NCBI GenBank assembly: GCA_947501565.1
Contig: CANMWJ010000005.1
Span: forward strand, 216,512-280,511
Direction: 5' to 3'
DNA from: an uncultured Marinobacterium sp.
GTDB taxonomy: Bacteria; Pseudomonadota; Gammaproteobacteria; Pseudomonadales; Balneatricaceae
Length of the DNA stretch: 64,000 bases
The notes below the pieces were generated by a model. That model saw only the letters and a program-made list of their open reading frames with translations. It did no database searches and was not told the DNA's origin. Within the stretch, counting starts at the first letter, position 1, and every line of letters begins with the position of its first letter. Shown here piece after piece: positions 1 through 8,512 of the stretch. The position numbers and the translations under genes were made by a program.

Positions 1-1
1 T

Positions 2-556
2 GCCCCAATTGGTCATTCAATGCCTGTCGATTTGTCAGATGATGTGCTGGCCGAGATTGAGGGGGTTATTGTATTGGCTGTTGCAGCTTTGGGGATTGAA
101 GACGCGATAGCAAACGTAGACCTAATGTTGGTCGACAATAAACCTTATATGTTGGAAATCGGTGCCAGAATGGGAGCTACGTGCTTGCCTGAAAATATTT
201 CTATATATGAAGGATATGATGTATATGAAATGTTATTGGACATGGCGCTAGGTCAAGATTTTGATTTGGAGAATAAAATTGGTGAAGCTAAACAGCCGAA
301 TGCTGCATTGCTAATTAGGTCCGATAAGTCAGGTGTGCTTAAGTCCATTAGCTTGGCAGATGTCAATTTGAGTGAAAATATACAGCTGGTATTGGATGTT
401 GATGTCGGGGCTAAAGTTAACGAGTTCAGAGTTGGTCCTGATAGGCTTGGGCATATATTGGTAAAGGCTGATAGTGCGAAAGAAGCAGAAGATTTAGCAG
501 AAGAAATACATCAGAAGATTGTATTGAATGTCGAGCCGGTTATGGAGTTCGACTAG
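2..556 (+). CDS. ATP-grasp domain protein, C-terminal part (gene cut by window edge)
   Basis: The reading frame is open from base 2, so the gene begins before the window; the first ATG at 20 is probably internal. The visible 185 residues resemble the C-terminal half of ATP-grasp ligases of the carbamoyl-phosphate-synthase-like class. A segment reading VDLMLVDNKPYMLEIGAR (near residues 39-56) has the E-x-G/N-x-R pattern that coordinates Mg-ATP. Such enzymes join a carboxylate to an amine, and in polysaccharide clusters they can attach amino acids to amino sugars. The stop codon touches the ATG of the next gene, so the two are co-translated. The substrate is unknown. Confidence 0.75.
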   Translation, partial: APIGHSMPVDLSDDVLAEIEGVIVLAVAALGIEDAIANVDLMLVDNKPYMLEIGARMGATCLPENISIYEGYDVYEMLLDMALGQDFDLENKIGEAKQPNAALLIRSDKSGVLKSISLADVNLSENIQLVLDVDVGAKVNEFRVGPDRLGHILVKADSAKEAEDLAEEIHQKIVLNVEPVMEFD

Positions 557-1237
557 ATGGGTATTGATATATTAATACAAGGGAGTGATGTATCTGAAAC
601 AGCTGTGATTTATAAATCGGCCAGAGTTATAAATAGTAGATGTGAAGCTGAATCGGTAATAGGTGAGTTTTCACGTGTTAAAGAAAGTGTTCTGATGGAT
701 AATGTGAGAATTGATCGGAATAACTATATTGAGAACTCTTCGATAGACCGATTTAGCTATACAGGAATGAATTCAGTTGTTATGCACTCCGATATCGGCT
801 CATTTTGTTCAATATCTTGGAACGTTACTATTGGTGGGGCTAACCATGATTATTCTCGTGTGGCGCAGCACTCCTTTCTCTATAACGACAGAGATCGCTT
901 AAGGCCGGGGAATGTCAAGGGATATGACAGGTTTAGCCAGAAACTTACTATCGGGAATGACGTGTGGATCGCTTCTGGCGCAGTGGTTACGCGAGGTGTA
1001 AGTATTGGAGATGGTGCTGTAGTAGGAGCTAACGCCGTCGTAACCAGAGATGTACCACCTTTCTCGATAGTTGTTGGTAGTCCTGCGAGAGTTATAGGTT
1101 ATAGATTCAGTGACGAAGTAATTGAGCTATTGCTAGAGCTGAAGTGGTGGGACTGGAGTAAGGAAAAAATAACTGAAAGTTTCCAATTTCTAAACGATAA
1201 ACCTGACGTTGAGAAATTAAGGAAGCTGCTGAGCTAG
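557..1237 (+). CDS. Hexapeptide-repeat acyl/acetyltransferase (CatB/XAT-like)
   Basis: A 226-residue left-handed beta-helix transferase. Residues about 15-85 and 125-175 carry repeated [LIV]-G-x4 hexapeptides, such as TIGNDVWIASGAVV and SIGDGAVVGANAVV. The loop GGANHDYSRVAQHSF holds the histidines expected for acyl transfer in the xenobiotic/CatB-type family. The C-terminus has the family's WWDWS segment. It starts directly at the stop of the ATP-grasp gene and ends just before the WecE-like aminotransferase. It probably N-acylates the 4-amino sugar made by that enzyme, the role WecD plays in enterobacterial common antigen. The acyl donor is not known. Confidence 0.85.
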   Translation: MGIDILIQGSDVSETAVIYKSARVINSRCEAESVIGEFSRVKESVLMDNVRIDRNNYIENSSIDRFSYTGMNSVVMHSDIGSFCSISWNVTIGGANHDYSRVAQHSFLYNDRDRLRPGNVKGYDRFSQKLTIGNDVWIASGAVVTRGVSIGDGAVVGANAVVTRDVPPFSIVVGSPARVIGYRFSDEVIELLLELKWWDWSKEKITESFQFLNDKPDVEKLRKLLS

Positions 1238-1253
1238 GTTGAAAGAGCAAGAA

Positions 1254-2396
1254 ATGGAAAAGATTCCCTTCAATGTCCCCCCGGTTACGGGGAATGAAGA
1301 ACGCTTTGTTTTAGAAGCTATTCGTTCGCATAAACTGTGTGGTGACGGTGTATTCACGAAGAAATGTCAGCAATGGTTTGAAGAGGCGTACAGCATAAGC
1401 AAGACTCTGTTTACCCCCTCCTGTACACATGCTCTAGAGATGGCTGCTTTGCTGTTAGATCTTCGTCCAGGTGACGAAGTGATAATGCCGAGCTATACGT
1501 TTGTTAGCACCGCTAATGCTTTTGCGCTAAGGGGGGTTCAAGTCAAGTTTGTAGATGTTCGTCCTGATACAATGAATCTCGATGAACGCAAAATAGAAGA
1601 GGCAATTAGCGACAAAACAAAAGCGATTGTGCCCGTTCATTATGCCGGAGTTGCTTGTGAGATGGGGTATATCATGGCCTTAGCAGAAAAGTATGATCTC
1701 TACGTAATAGAAGATGCAGCTCAAGCCATGCATGCTACCTATAAAGGGAAGCAGCTAGGTACGTTCGGGAACTTAGGCGCTTTTAGCTTTCATGAAACAA
1801 AAAACTACACAAGTGGCGGAGAGGGAGGGTTGTTGCTTATTAATGATGCGAATTTCGAGAAGAGAGCTGAGATACTTCGAGAAAAAGGAACCAATAGAAG
1901 TGAATTCTTTAGAGGCAGTGTTGATAAATACACATGGGTAGACCTAGGGAGCAGCTACCTACCAAGTGAGCTCCAGGCAGCATATCTGTTTGGACAGCTT
2001 TCTAGTGTGAATGAAATCAATGATCATCGCCTTACTATTTGGTATGAGTATGTTAATGCGCTCTCTCACCTTCGGGATTCTGGGTATATTGAGTTACCGG
2101 TCGTGCCGGAGCATTGTGGCCATAATGCACATATGTTTTACATTAAGGTTAAGGATATATCAGAGCGCACCGGTCTAATGGAGTATTTAAAGTCCAAGGG
2201 TGTATTCTCAGTATTTCATTATGTTCCTCTTCATAGTAGTGATTTTGGAATAAAGATATCAGAGTTTGTTGGTGTTGATGAGTTCACAACGTCTGAAAGT
2301 GAGAGGTTGTTAAGGTTGCCTCTTTGGTATGGTATGGACGTCGCCTCGGTAAAACGCGTGGCTGATTCTATTTCGGAGTACTTCAGGAGAGTATAA
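1254..2396 (+). CDS. wecE: dTDP-4-amino-4,6-dideoxygalactose transaminase (WecE/RffA-like)
   Basis: A PLP-dependent DegT/DnrJ/EryC1 sugar aminotransferase of 380 residues (E. coli WecE has 376). It closely follows WecE: N-terminal IPFN.PPV.G, then LCGDG, PSYTFVSTANAF, the PLP-lysine motif FSFHETKNYTSGGEGG and EKGTNRSEFFRG.VDKYTW. WecE makes dTDP-Fuc4N from dTDP-4-keto-6-deoxyglucose with glutamate as amino donor. ATG 1254 gives the family N-terminus MEKIPFN; an in-frame TTG at 1239 would add five residues. A terminator-like hairpin follows the gene. The product would be a 4-amino sugar for the repeat unit. Confidence 0.9.
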   Translation: MEKIPFNVPPVTGNEERFVLEAIRSHKLCGDGVFTKKCQQWFEEAYSISKTLFTPSCTHALEMAALLLDLRPGDEVIMPSYTFVSTANAFALRGVQVKFVDVRPDTMNLDERKIEEAISDKTKAIVPVHYAGVACEMGYIMALAEKYDLYVIEDAAQAMHATYKGKQLGTFGNLGAFSFHETKNYTSGGEGGLLLINDANFEKRAEILREKGTNRSEFFRGSVDKYTWVDLGSSYLPSELQAAYLFGQLSSVNEINDHRLTIWYEYVNALSHLRDSGYIELPVVPEHCGHNAHMFYIKVKDISERTGLMEYLKSKGVFSVFHYVPLHSSDFGIKISEFVGVDEFTTSESERLLRLPLWYGMDVASVKRVADSISEYFRRV

Positions 2397-2421
2397 AAAT
2401 TATTAAAAGGTGATTGTATAA

Positions 2422-2449
2422 GCGCCTGATCCAAGTGACAGGCGTTTTT
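2422..2449 (+). terminator. Rho-independent terminator inside the polysaccharide cluster
   Basis: CGCCTG (2423-2428) pairs with CAGGCG (2439-2444) over a 10-nt loop, and five T follow at 2445-2449. It lies 26 bases after wecE and before wzx, so it would split or attenuate the cluster transcript. Confidence 0.65.
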
Positions 2450-2500
2450 GTTTTGTAAACCAGCGAAAGTGTTTCTTTAAAGAACGGTCCTTTTTGTAAA

Positions 2501-3832
2501 ATGCATATAAGACTAAAGTTGCCTAAGTCTATTTTTGCTACAGGCTTTTTTATTTTGATTCTGAGGGGGCTGTCAGCTGTAAGTAATTTTGCCATGGTTT
2601 TTGTGCTAGCTAGAGCCTTGGGAGCTAGTGGCTACGGTGCCTTCAGCTTAGGGACTGCATTTCTTGCGGTGTTGTCTGTTCTTAATAGGTGGGGGTTGGA
2701 TAATGTCCTTCTAAAGCAGGTTTCGTCACTGTCATTGGATAATATGCCCTTGTCGCGCGGTTATATAATTAAGTCGTCGTTCCTTGTCTTTGTCTTTGGG
2801 GCTGTATTGGGGTCCGGTCTTTTTGTATCTAGTGGCTATATTTCTAGTTATTTTTTTGATAATGACGAGCTTCATAGTGTGTTGAAGGTTATTTCACTGA
2901 TGCTGCCATTTTACTCCGTTACGCTAATTGTTGGGGAGTGTTTAAAGGCATTAAGTAAGCCTGGGGTGGCTACATTTGTTCAGTCAATAATATTTCCATC
3001 TATAACTGTCGCCGGTGTTGTATGTTTTGAAAAGGTGATTGAGTTCGACGCAAAGCTTTCAACCGTTGTTTATTTGATCTCGGTTATTATTGCGTTTGTA
3101 ATTGGCGTTGGTTATCTGGTTAATAAAATGCGGGTAGCTCCATTCGAACGGGTCAGGGTGAAGAGTCTCCTTCGGCAGGGGGTGCCGATGTTACTAATTA
3201 GCTCCTCCGCGTTACTTATGGCTTGGACAGATATTTTTATAATAGGTCTATTAGGCTCTTCACACGAGGTAGGTATTTATTCTGTTGTAGTGAAGGTAAG
3301 CTCTGTTATGGTTGTTGCACTTGCGTCCGTCGGGGCAGTGGTCGCTCCACTCTACGCTCAGTGGTATAAGAAAGGGGAGCTGAAAAAGATGGAGAGTACA
3401 GCTAATGTGACGTCTTTGATGTTTATTGTCTTTTCATTGGTCTCGATCATTGTTGTTAGTTACTGGGGTGAGGAGTTTTTAGTATTATTCGGAGCTGAGT
3501 ATGCAGTCGGCTACCCACTTCTGGTGCTTCTCTGGTTTGCGCAATGTGTGAATATTTCATGTGGGTCAGTTGGCTACTTGTTGACTATGACGGGAAATGA
3601 AAAAGTATTCCAAAGAATCTTGATGCTTGCTGCTTTCATGAATGTATTCTTAGATTATTTTCTATATGAAGCCATGGGCATTGCTGGCGTAGCGGTAGGT
3701 ACGTCAATGACAATAATTATATGGAATGTCGCTGCAGTCGTAGCAATAAAGAAAAGGCTTGGGTTTTGGTGTGTGGCAAATTTTCGGGTTGAGGTTTTGA
3801 GAGAAGGTAGGCAGGTGTTGTTTAGTCGTTAG
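2501..3832 (+). CDS. wzx: Wzx-type oligosaccharide flippase (MOP superfamily)
   Basis: A 443-residue, highly hydrophobic protein with about 12 predicted membrane helices spread along its whole length. The N-terminal region (GASGYGAFSLGTAFLAV near residues 41-57) is typical of polysaccharide biosynthesis proteins of the MOP exporter family. It would flip the undecaprenyl-diphosphate-linked repeat unit across the inner membrane. It lies between the wecE-like gene and the glycosyltransferase and polymerase genes, as in Wzx/Wzy-dependent clusters. Base composition is clearly A+T-rich compared with the core genes further on. The exact glycan cannot be told from the sequence. Confidence 0.85.
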   Translation: MHIRLKLPKSIFATGFFILILRGLSAVSNFAMVFVLARALGASGYGAFSLGTAFLAVLSVLNRWGLDNVLLKQVSSLSLDNMPLSRGYIIKSSFLVFVFGAVLGSGLFVSSGYISSYFFDNDELHSVLKVISLMLPFYSVTLIVGECLKALSKPGVATFVQSIIFPSITVAGVVCFEKVIEFDAKLSTVVYLISVIIAFVIGVGYLVNKMRVAPFERVRVKSLLRQGVPMLLISSSALLMAWTDIFIIGLLGSSHEVGIYSVVVKVSSVMVVALASVGAVVAPLYAQWYKKGELKKMESTANVTSLMFIVFSLVSIIVVSYWGEEFLVLFGAEYAVGYPLLVLLWFAQCVNISCGSVGYLLTMTGNEKVFQRILMLAAFMNVFLDYFLYEAMGIAGVAVGTSMTIIIWNVAAVVAIKKRLGFWCVANFRVEVLREGRQVLFSR

Positions 3833-3839
3833 TTTTTAA

Positions 3840-3883
3840 TTGTTTTCGGTTTGTTTTCGGTTTGTTTTCGGTTTGTTTTCGGT
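3840..3883. repeat. Four tandem copies of an 11-bp unit
   Basis: The unit TTGTTTTCGGT occurs four times without mismatch at 3840-3850, 3851-3861, 3862-3872 and 3873-3883. The array begins 8 bases after the wzx stop, in the 221-base gap before the glycosyltransferase gene. No ORF or promoter is evident in the rest of that gap. Confidence 0.9.
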
Positions 3884-4053
3884 ATGTTCAGTGTTTGTTT
3901 TATATGAGTTGTCTTTCGCGATGAGTTCCTTTTCATGGCTCATATAGGTTTAGGATGGCTGGCGTTCTATTGTTGTAGGTTTTGCTGAAGTAATGCTTTG
4001 TAAGATTGGCTTCGGTTTAAATTTATAGCAAATTTTTCTATCTTGGGGGTGGT

Positions 4054-5298
4054 ATGAAAAAGGTCTTGTTTATTGTGCCTACATTTGAAATAGGTGGTAT
4101 TGAAACATTTATTTCTAACCTTATTTCCGTGGCTAGTGAAAATGGTTATTTCGAATCCCTTTTACTAGTTCTATCTAATAGAACAGACAAGTCTCTTATG
4201 GAAAGGGTTGCAGCGCACACAGACGTAGTACACCTTAGTGATTACCAGTTATTTGGTTTTCTTTCAAATAACTATTTTTTTAATATAGTTAAGCCGACAG
4301 ATATAGGTGCTCTTAGGGATAGGTTTAAAGGTGTTACTCATATACATAGCGTAGATTCCTATACCAACGAATTTGCTGTTGATCTGTGTCGCGATCCCGC
4401 TTTTTCCAAAGTTAAGTTAACCTGCGGTGTGTATCATTCTAAGGAGTATACTTGGGAAGAGAAGGGGGCATATTTTAGAGATGTCCAGAAGGAGGTTTTT
4501 GAATGCTATCCTGGAGAGAATGTTTATATAGCAAATAAGGAGGTTGCTTCAATATATGAGGAAACGTTCTCAAAGAAATATCCATCCAGAGTCACATTTC
4601 CTTTTGGAGTCGATCTTTCTAAATATAGAGCTGCAGGCCCTGATCAAACTAGTAAAAATATTATTATGATTGGGCGGTTCGTGAAATTTAAGGCCTATCA
4701 ATCGGAGCTTATTCGTTCTTTTTCTCGTTTGAGGCTAGCAGAAAAAGGTTATCAGCTTCATTTTTATGGGTTTGGGAGTAACGAACGAAATTTAGATGAT
4801 TTGGCTAAATCGTTAGAGGTACCACTAGTCCTGCATGGAAAGGTGACTCATGATTCTCTACCAGAAATATTTCAAAATGCTTTTATGTTCGTTGGAGGAG
4901 GAACTACGATTATAGAGGCATCAGCGGCAGGTGTCCCATCTATAATTGGGATAGAGTCTGAGTTTAGTGACAGAACATATGGTTTTTTCGGCGATTTGAG
5001 AGGTCACAGCTATAATCGAAATGACCTTGAAATTGTTAAGGTTAGCATTGATGAGTGTATAGCGCGCTTGCTTGATTCGGACGAGGCTTTCTATCAGGCT
5101 GTGAGCAATAGCCACCGAAAAAAGTCTTATGAGTTTGATATTGATTCAAACGCCAAGAGTTTTGATGAATATCTAGAAGGTTCTAGTTTATATCCTTATA
5201 TATCTTATAGCAAAGTTCGTTACCTGTGCTCGCATTTCGTATGCATTGCGCTTAATGTGCTAGGTTTGAGTCAAGGAATAAAAACTCGTTATGATTAA
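4054..5298 (+). CDS. GT4-family glycosyltransferase
   Basis: A 414-residue protein with the two-Rossmann-domain GT-B pattern. The N-terminal FIVPTFEIGGIETFISNL is the acceptor-domain loop of GT4 enzymes. The C-terminal half has IMIGRFVKFK, a YGFGSNERNL segment, and FVGGGTTIIEASAAGVPSI, which contains the E-x7-E-like nucleotide-sugar motif. A GGGGGTGGT stretch precedes the ATG. The last 8 bases overlap the start of the Wzy-like gene, so they are translationally coupled. It adds a sugar to the lipid-linked repeat unit at the inner face of the inner membrane; donor and acceptor are unknown. Confidence 0.85.
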   Translation: MKKVLFIVPTFEIGGIETFISNLISVASENGYFESLLLVLSNRTDKSLMERVAAHTDVVHLSDYQLFGFLSNNYFFNIVKPTDIGALRDRFKGVTHIHSVDSYTNEFAVDLCRDPAFSKVKLTCGVYHSKEYTWEEKGAYFRDVQKEVFECYPGENVYIANKEVASIYEETFSKKYPSRVTFPFGVDLSKYRAAGPDQTSKNIIMIGRFVKFKAYQSELIRSFSRLRLAEKGYQLHFYGFGSNERNLDDLAKSLEVPLVLHGKVTHDSLPEIFQNAFMFVGGGTTIIEASAAGVPSIIGIESEFSDRTYGFFGDLRGHSYNRNDLEIVKVSIDECIARLLDSDEAFYQAVSNSHRKKSYEFDIDSNAKSFDEYLEGSSLYPYISYSKVRYLCSHFVCIALNVLGLSQGIKTRYD

Positions 5299-6472
5299 CC
5301 TCAGGGCTCTATCCGTTTTATCGGTACGCGAAGGTTTTTTTTTGGCGTTTGTCGTGGTTTTGGCAGTCTCATCTTTTATGAGTCTTTATAGTGCCTATAA
5401 CTTTCTCCCAGCTACTGCGCTTTTTGAGGCTGCTTTTGCAGCGTTGGCGCTTTCGTGTCTTCATCGATTTCGGTCGAATCCGTTTTTTATTTCGTCGCTG
5501 ATCTTATGTGTTGGATACATACTGCTCTCTATGGTCGTATTTGTGGGGTGGGGGGAGCATGGTGGATTTAGGGATTTCTTTGTTATTTATAAGGTTTTTT
5601 ATTACTTAGTGCTGCTTACGGTAATGCTGGGGTCCAGGGCTTTCGGACGGATATCAGTCGACCTTATGCTAAAGTTTCTCATTTTTGTATTCCTCCTAAA
5701 ATATGGCTTGGTTCACATTTTAAATATCGAGTATGTGGCAGGAAGTATTCGCCCAGGTGTTTTTCACGAAAACAACTTCGAGCTTATGTTTTTATTGTTG
5801 ACTCTCGTTGTTAGAAATGAGGCTTTCGGCTTTGTAAACTACAAGTTGGTCGGTCTTGTCTTCGTGGTGTTTTTGCTATCCGGGTCTAGATCCGGAGCCC
5901 TTATGTTTGTCGTTTATGCGATTTTTATGCCTGTACCTGCTCGCTATTTTTACGCTAAATGGCTCTTTGTTTTGATTTCCTTTGTTGGTGGTGCGATTTT
6001 ATTTTATTCGCGACTTAAAGGGGCTGAGTTAGATACCATTGATAGAGTTGTGTTTATGATGTTTTTCTTGGAAGAAACACAAACCTTCGGTCTCAAGGAG
6101 TGGTTGTTCGGTCAGGAAATCATAACCCCTGTTTCAAACTATGTGGCTAACGCTCTGTCTTTTTATGAGGAGTTGTTTAGCTCGGCGTATGATGGCTTGG
6201 CTTTTTCGGTCGTGTTTCACTCTTTTATACTAAGGACTGTTTTTGATCATGGGTTTTTAGGTCTTTTCGTTGTCTTGGTTGTGGTGTTTAAATTAATAAG
6301 ATCTTCTGGGTTTTCCACTAAGATATCGGTTTGCGTAGTTTTGATGTTGATCGCTAATGGCCTTTCGGTGTCCTCGCTGAATAGCGTGTTTTGTGCTGTA
6401 GGGTTAATGTTGTTTGTGTCATTTGATTGGGGGCGGAATAGTGTGAGGAGTGATTGTTGTGAAGCCTTATGA
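5291..6472 (+). CDS. wzy: Wzy-like O-antigen/polysaccharide polymerase
   Basis: A 393-residue integral membrane protein with about ten hydrophobic segments. A larger soluble loop (near residues 235-310) lies before the last helices, the usual architecture of Wzy and WaaL-type proteins. LLSGSRSGALMFVVYA (residues near 195-210) resembles the conserved region of the O-antigen ligase/polymerase superfamily. Sequence conservation is low in this family, so the call rests mostly on topology and on position between a GT4 enzyme and WecG. It overlaps the upstream gene by 8 bases and the downstream gene by 14. Confidence 0.7.
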   Translation: MINLRALSVLSVREGFFLAFVVVLAVSSFMSLYSAYNFLPATALFEAAFAALALSCLHRFRSNPFFISSLILCVGYILLSMVVFVGWGEHGGFRDFFVIYKVFYYLVLLTVMLGSRAFGRISVDLMLKFLIFVFLLKYGLVHILNIEYVAGSIRPGVFHENNFELMFLLLTLVVRNEAFGFVNYKLVGLVFVVFLLSGSRSGALMFVVYAIFMPVPARYFYAKWLFVLISFVGGAILFYSRLKGAELDTIDRVVFMMFFLEETQTFGLKEWLFGQEIITPVSNYVANALSFYEELFSSAYDGLAFSVVFHSFILRTVFDHGFLGLFVVLVVVFKLIRSSGFSTKISVCVVLMLIANGLSVSSLNSVFCAVGLMLFVSFDWGRNSVRSDCCEAL

Positions 6473-7184
6473 AAGGTTGGATTCTAAAATATGTGGGTCT
6501 AAAAAGTTTGAAGATGTGCTCGCCGGTGAAAAGCGTGGGTGTGTCTATATTAGCTTTTTGAATCCATACTCATATAGTGTTTTATCCAAAAATCCAAAGC
6601 TAATCGACGTATTTGATATGTATTTCGTTGATGGTGCATTTCTTCAGAAAATGCATAACTGGATTTATAGGGATAATATTGAGAGACTAAGCTTTGATTT
6701 TTCATCTGTAGCTGATCTCGTTTTTCGATCTGCGGGTGAACGGAAATATTCAGTAGGTATTGTTGGCGCAAAAGAAACAGAGCTAGAGCTCTGTCTAAAT
6801 AATCTTAAGAATAAGTACAAGGACGTTAATATTGTTTATGCTAGGAATGGGTATTTTTCGAACGATGACGAGCGGGTTGAGTGTGTCAATCAACTAAAAG
6901 AATCTTCGCCCGATATTGTTATTATTGGCATGGGTACGCCATTTCAAGAGGATTTTGTAAAGCTTATTCGTGAGAATTCAAAAAATCACAGGCTTGTGTT
7001 TACTTGTGGTGGCTTTATTACTCAGACAAGTATACGTACAGATTATTACTACAGCTTCGTAAAAAAGTATGGGTTGCGTTGGATGCAGAGGGCAATACAA
7101 GAGAAACACGTAAGGCGTCGGTTGCTCGTAGACTACCCTAAGTTCACTCTTAATTATCTGCTCAATCATATTCGCTTTAGATAA
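6459..7184 (+). CDS. WecG/TagA/CpsF family glycosyltransferase (GT26)
   Basis: A protein of about 241 residues (E. coli WecG has 246). Family signs are the YFVDGAF segment near residue 60, VGIVGAKETELE, PDIVIIGMGTPFQEDF, and the C-terminal GLRWMQRAIQEKHVRRRLLVDYP. Relatives add N-acetylmannosaminuronic acid or a similar sugar to undecaprenyl-diphospho-GlcNAc. That fits the WecA gene at 8784-9893. I chose GTG 6459 because GAGGAG at 6445-6450 sits 8 bases upstream; an in-frame GTG at 6450 is less well placed. It overlaps the end of the wzy-like gene and is the last gene of the cluster. Confidence 0.85.
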   Translation: MKPYERLDSKICGSKKFEDVLAGEKRGCVYISFLNPYSYSVLSKNPKLIDVFDMYFVDGAFLQKMHNWIYRDNIERLSFDFSSVADLVFRSAGERKYSVGIVGAKETELELCLNNLKNKYKDVNIVYARNGYFSNDDERVECVNQLKESSPDIVIIGMGTPFQEDFVKLIRENSKNHRLVFTCGGFITQTSIRTDYYYSFVKKYGLRWMQRAIQEKHVRRRLLVDYPKFTLNYLLNHIRFR

Positions 7185-7405
7185 GGTGTAATGAGAGTGT
7201 GCTTGTCTGGTAGAGTTTTATGATGACGAACGTCTGGCTAGGTGGTGACCTTTCCCCTACCTTAGAGTCACGGATCGGATTAGATTCTCATCTTACGCAT
7301 CTTTATTTTTGAACGCGATTGGCGGCAGTGTAAACCTCCCGTAAAATAGCGATATCCTCATTTAGAGTTCTCCGGGGTACACTACGCCAATACGGAGAGC
7401 TAACA

Positions 7406-7672
7406 ATGAAGAAATCACGCTACACGGAATCTCAGATCGTTAAAATCCTGAAAGTAGTAGAAGCAGGCAGACTGGTCAAGGAAGTCTGCCGTGAATATGG
7501 AATATCGGACGCCACGTATTACAACTGGAAATCAAAATACGGTGGCATGGAAGCCTCTTATGTAAAGCGGCTCAAGGAATTGGAAGAGGAAAACCGGCGC
7601 TTGAAGGCAATGTTTGCCGGTCTTAGTCTAGAGCACCGGGTGCTCAAAGACATCATCGAAAAAACGCTGTAA
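7406..7672 (+). CDS. IS3-family transposase OrfA
   Basis: An 88-residue protein with a helix-turn-helix (KEVCREYGISDATYYNWKSKYGG, about residues 24-46) and a C-terminal leucine-rich coiled coil (LKELEEENRRLKAMFAGL). These parts bind the element's ends and dimerise. It appears intact. The orfB frame overlaps its end in the -1 frame. An A-run at 7659-7664 just before the stop could serve as a slip site for a fused OrfAB, as is usual in this family. Without a functional orfB it cannot transpose the element alone. Confidence 0.9.
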   Translation: MKKSRYTESQIVKILKVVEAGRLVKEVCREYGISDATYYNWKSKYGGMEASYVKRLKELEEENRRLKAMFAGLSLEHRVLKDIIEKTL

Positions 7673-7722
7673 AGCCAGCGATTAGGCGGAAGCTTGTCGA
7701 TTATGCCAGAGAAGAGCATGGG

Positions 7723-8494
7723 ATGAGCCTCCGCAAGGCCTGTCGCGCAGTTGGCATCAGTGACTCAGTGTATCGCTATAAGCCAGACGCTCACAGGGAT
7801 GATCCCGTGATCTTAAAACTACAGGAAGCGGTTGAACGTTACCCCGCTTATGGCTTCAGCAAGCTCTTCAAAATCTTGCGGCGCTGGGGACACTCGTGGA
7901 ACTACAAACGGGTGTATAGGCTGTATTTGAATAAACGGCGACGAAGTAAAAAGCGACTACCCAGTCGTCATCCAGAGCCTCTTGCCATCCCTGCGACAGC
8001 GAATCACTGCTGGTCGATGGACTTCATGAGCGATAGCCTGTTCTGTGGTCGTTGCTTCCGAACATTCAACTTGGTAGATGATTTTAATCGAGAAGCGCTG
8101 GCGATCGAGATCGATCTCAATTTACCTGCACCTCGTTTCATCCGCGTCCTGGAGCGAGCGGTCGCGTGGCGAGGATACCCAAAAAAGCTTCGAATGGATA
8201 ACGGTCCGGAGTTTATCTCTGCAGCGCTGGCCGAATGGGCAGAAGAATACGGTATCCAACTTGAGTTCATTCAGCCAGGCACACCCACCCAGGACTCCTA
8301 CGTCGAGCGATTTAACCGCACTTACCGTGAATATGTATGTGTTCAGGGCATTGAATGAAGTTCGTGAACTGACGGAAAACTGGATACAAGAATACAGCGA
8401 AGGACGGCCACATGACGCATTGGGTGACCTTACCCCGTGGGAATATCTGGCCAAGCATTCAGCGGCGGAAAACTCTAATTATGTGTGTAACTAA
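7723..8494 (+). pseudogene. IS3-family transposase OrfB, frameshifted
   Basis: The rve-type DDE integrase core is present: HCWSMDFMSD (first Asp), RMDNGPEFIS (second Asp) and DSYVERFNRTYRE (Glu). Straight after the last motif the frame changes. The 7723 frame ends at 8358, and the rest of the family C-terminus (YVFRALNEVRELTENWI...GDLTPWEYL) continues in another frame to the stop at 8494. Against the usual spacing RTYREEVLxxYxF, about 11 bases seem to be missing near 8328-8335. ATG 7723 is the first in-frame start; the frame is open further upstream and overlaps orfA. The protein would lack its C-terminal helices, so it is likely inactive. Confidence 0.85.
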
Positions 8495-8512
8495 TTAGGG
8501 AAGGTTTACAAT

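Larger units (their letters stand above)
7329..8510 (+). mobile_element. IS3-family insertion sequence, about 1.18 kb, defective
   Basis: Imperfect terminal inverted repeats bound the element. TGTAAACCTCCCGTAA (7329-7344) matches the reverse complement of 8495-8510 at 14 of 16 positions. Inside lie orfA and a frameshifted orfB with a DDE domain, the IS3/IS407-group plan. The three bases outside each end (CAG and ATC) do not match, so no target duplication is visible. That suggests an old insertion or later rearrangement of one flank. It sits between the polysaccharide cluster and wecA. Confidence 0.85.
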
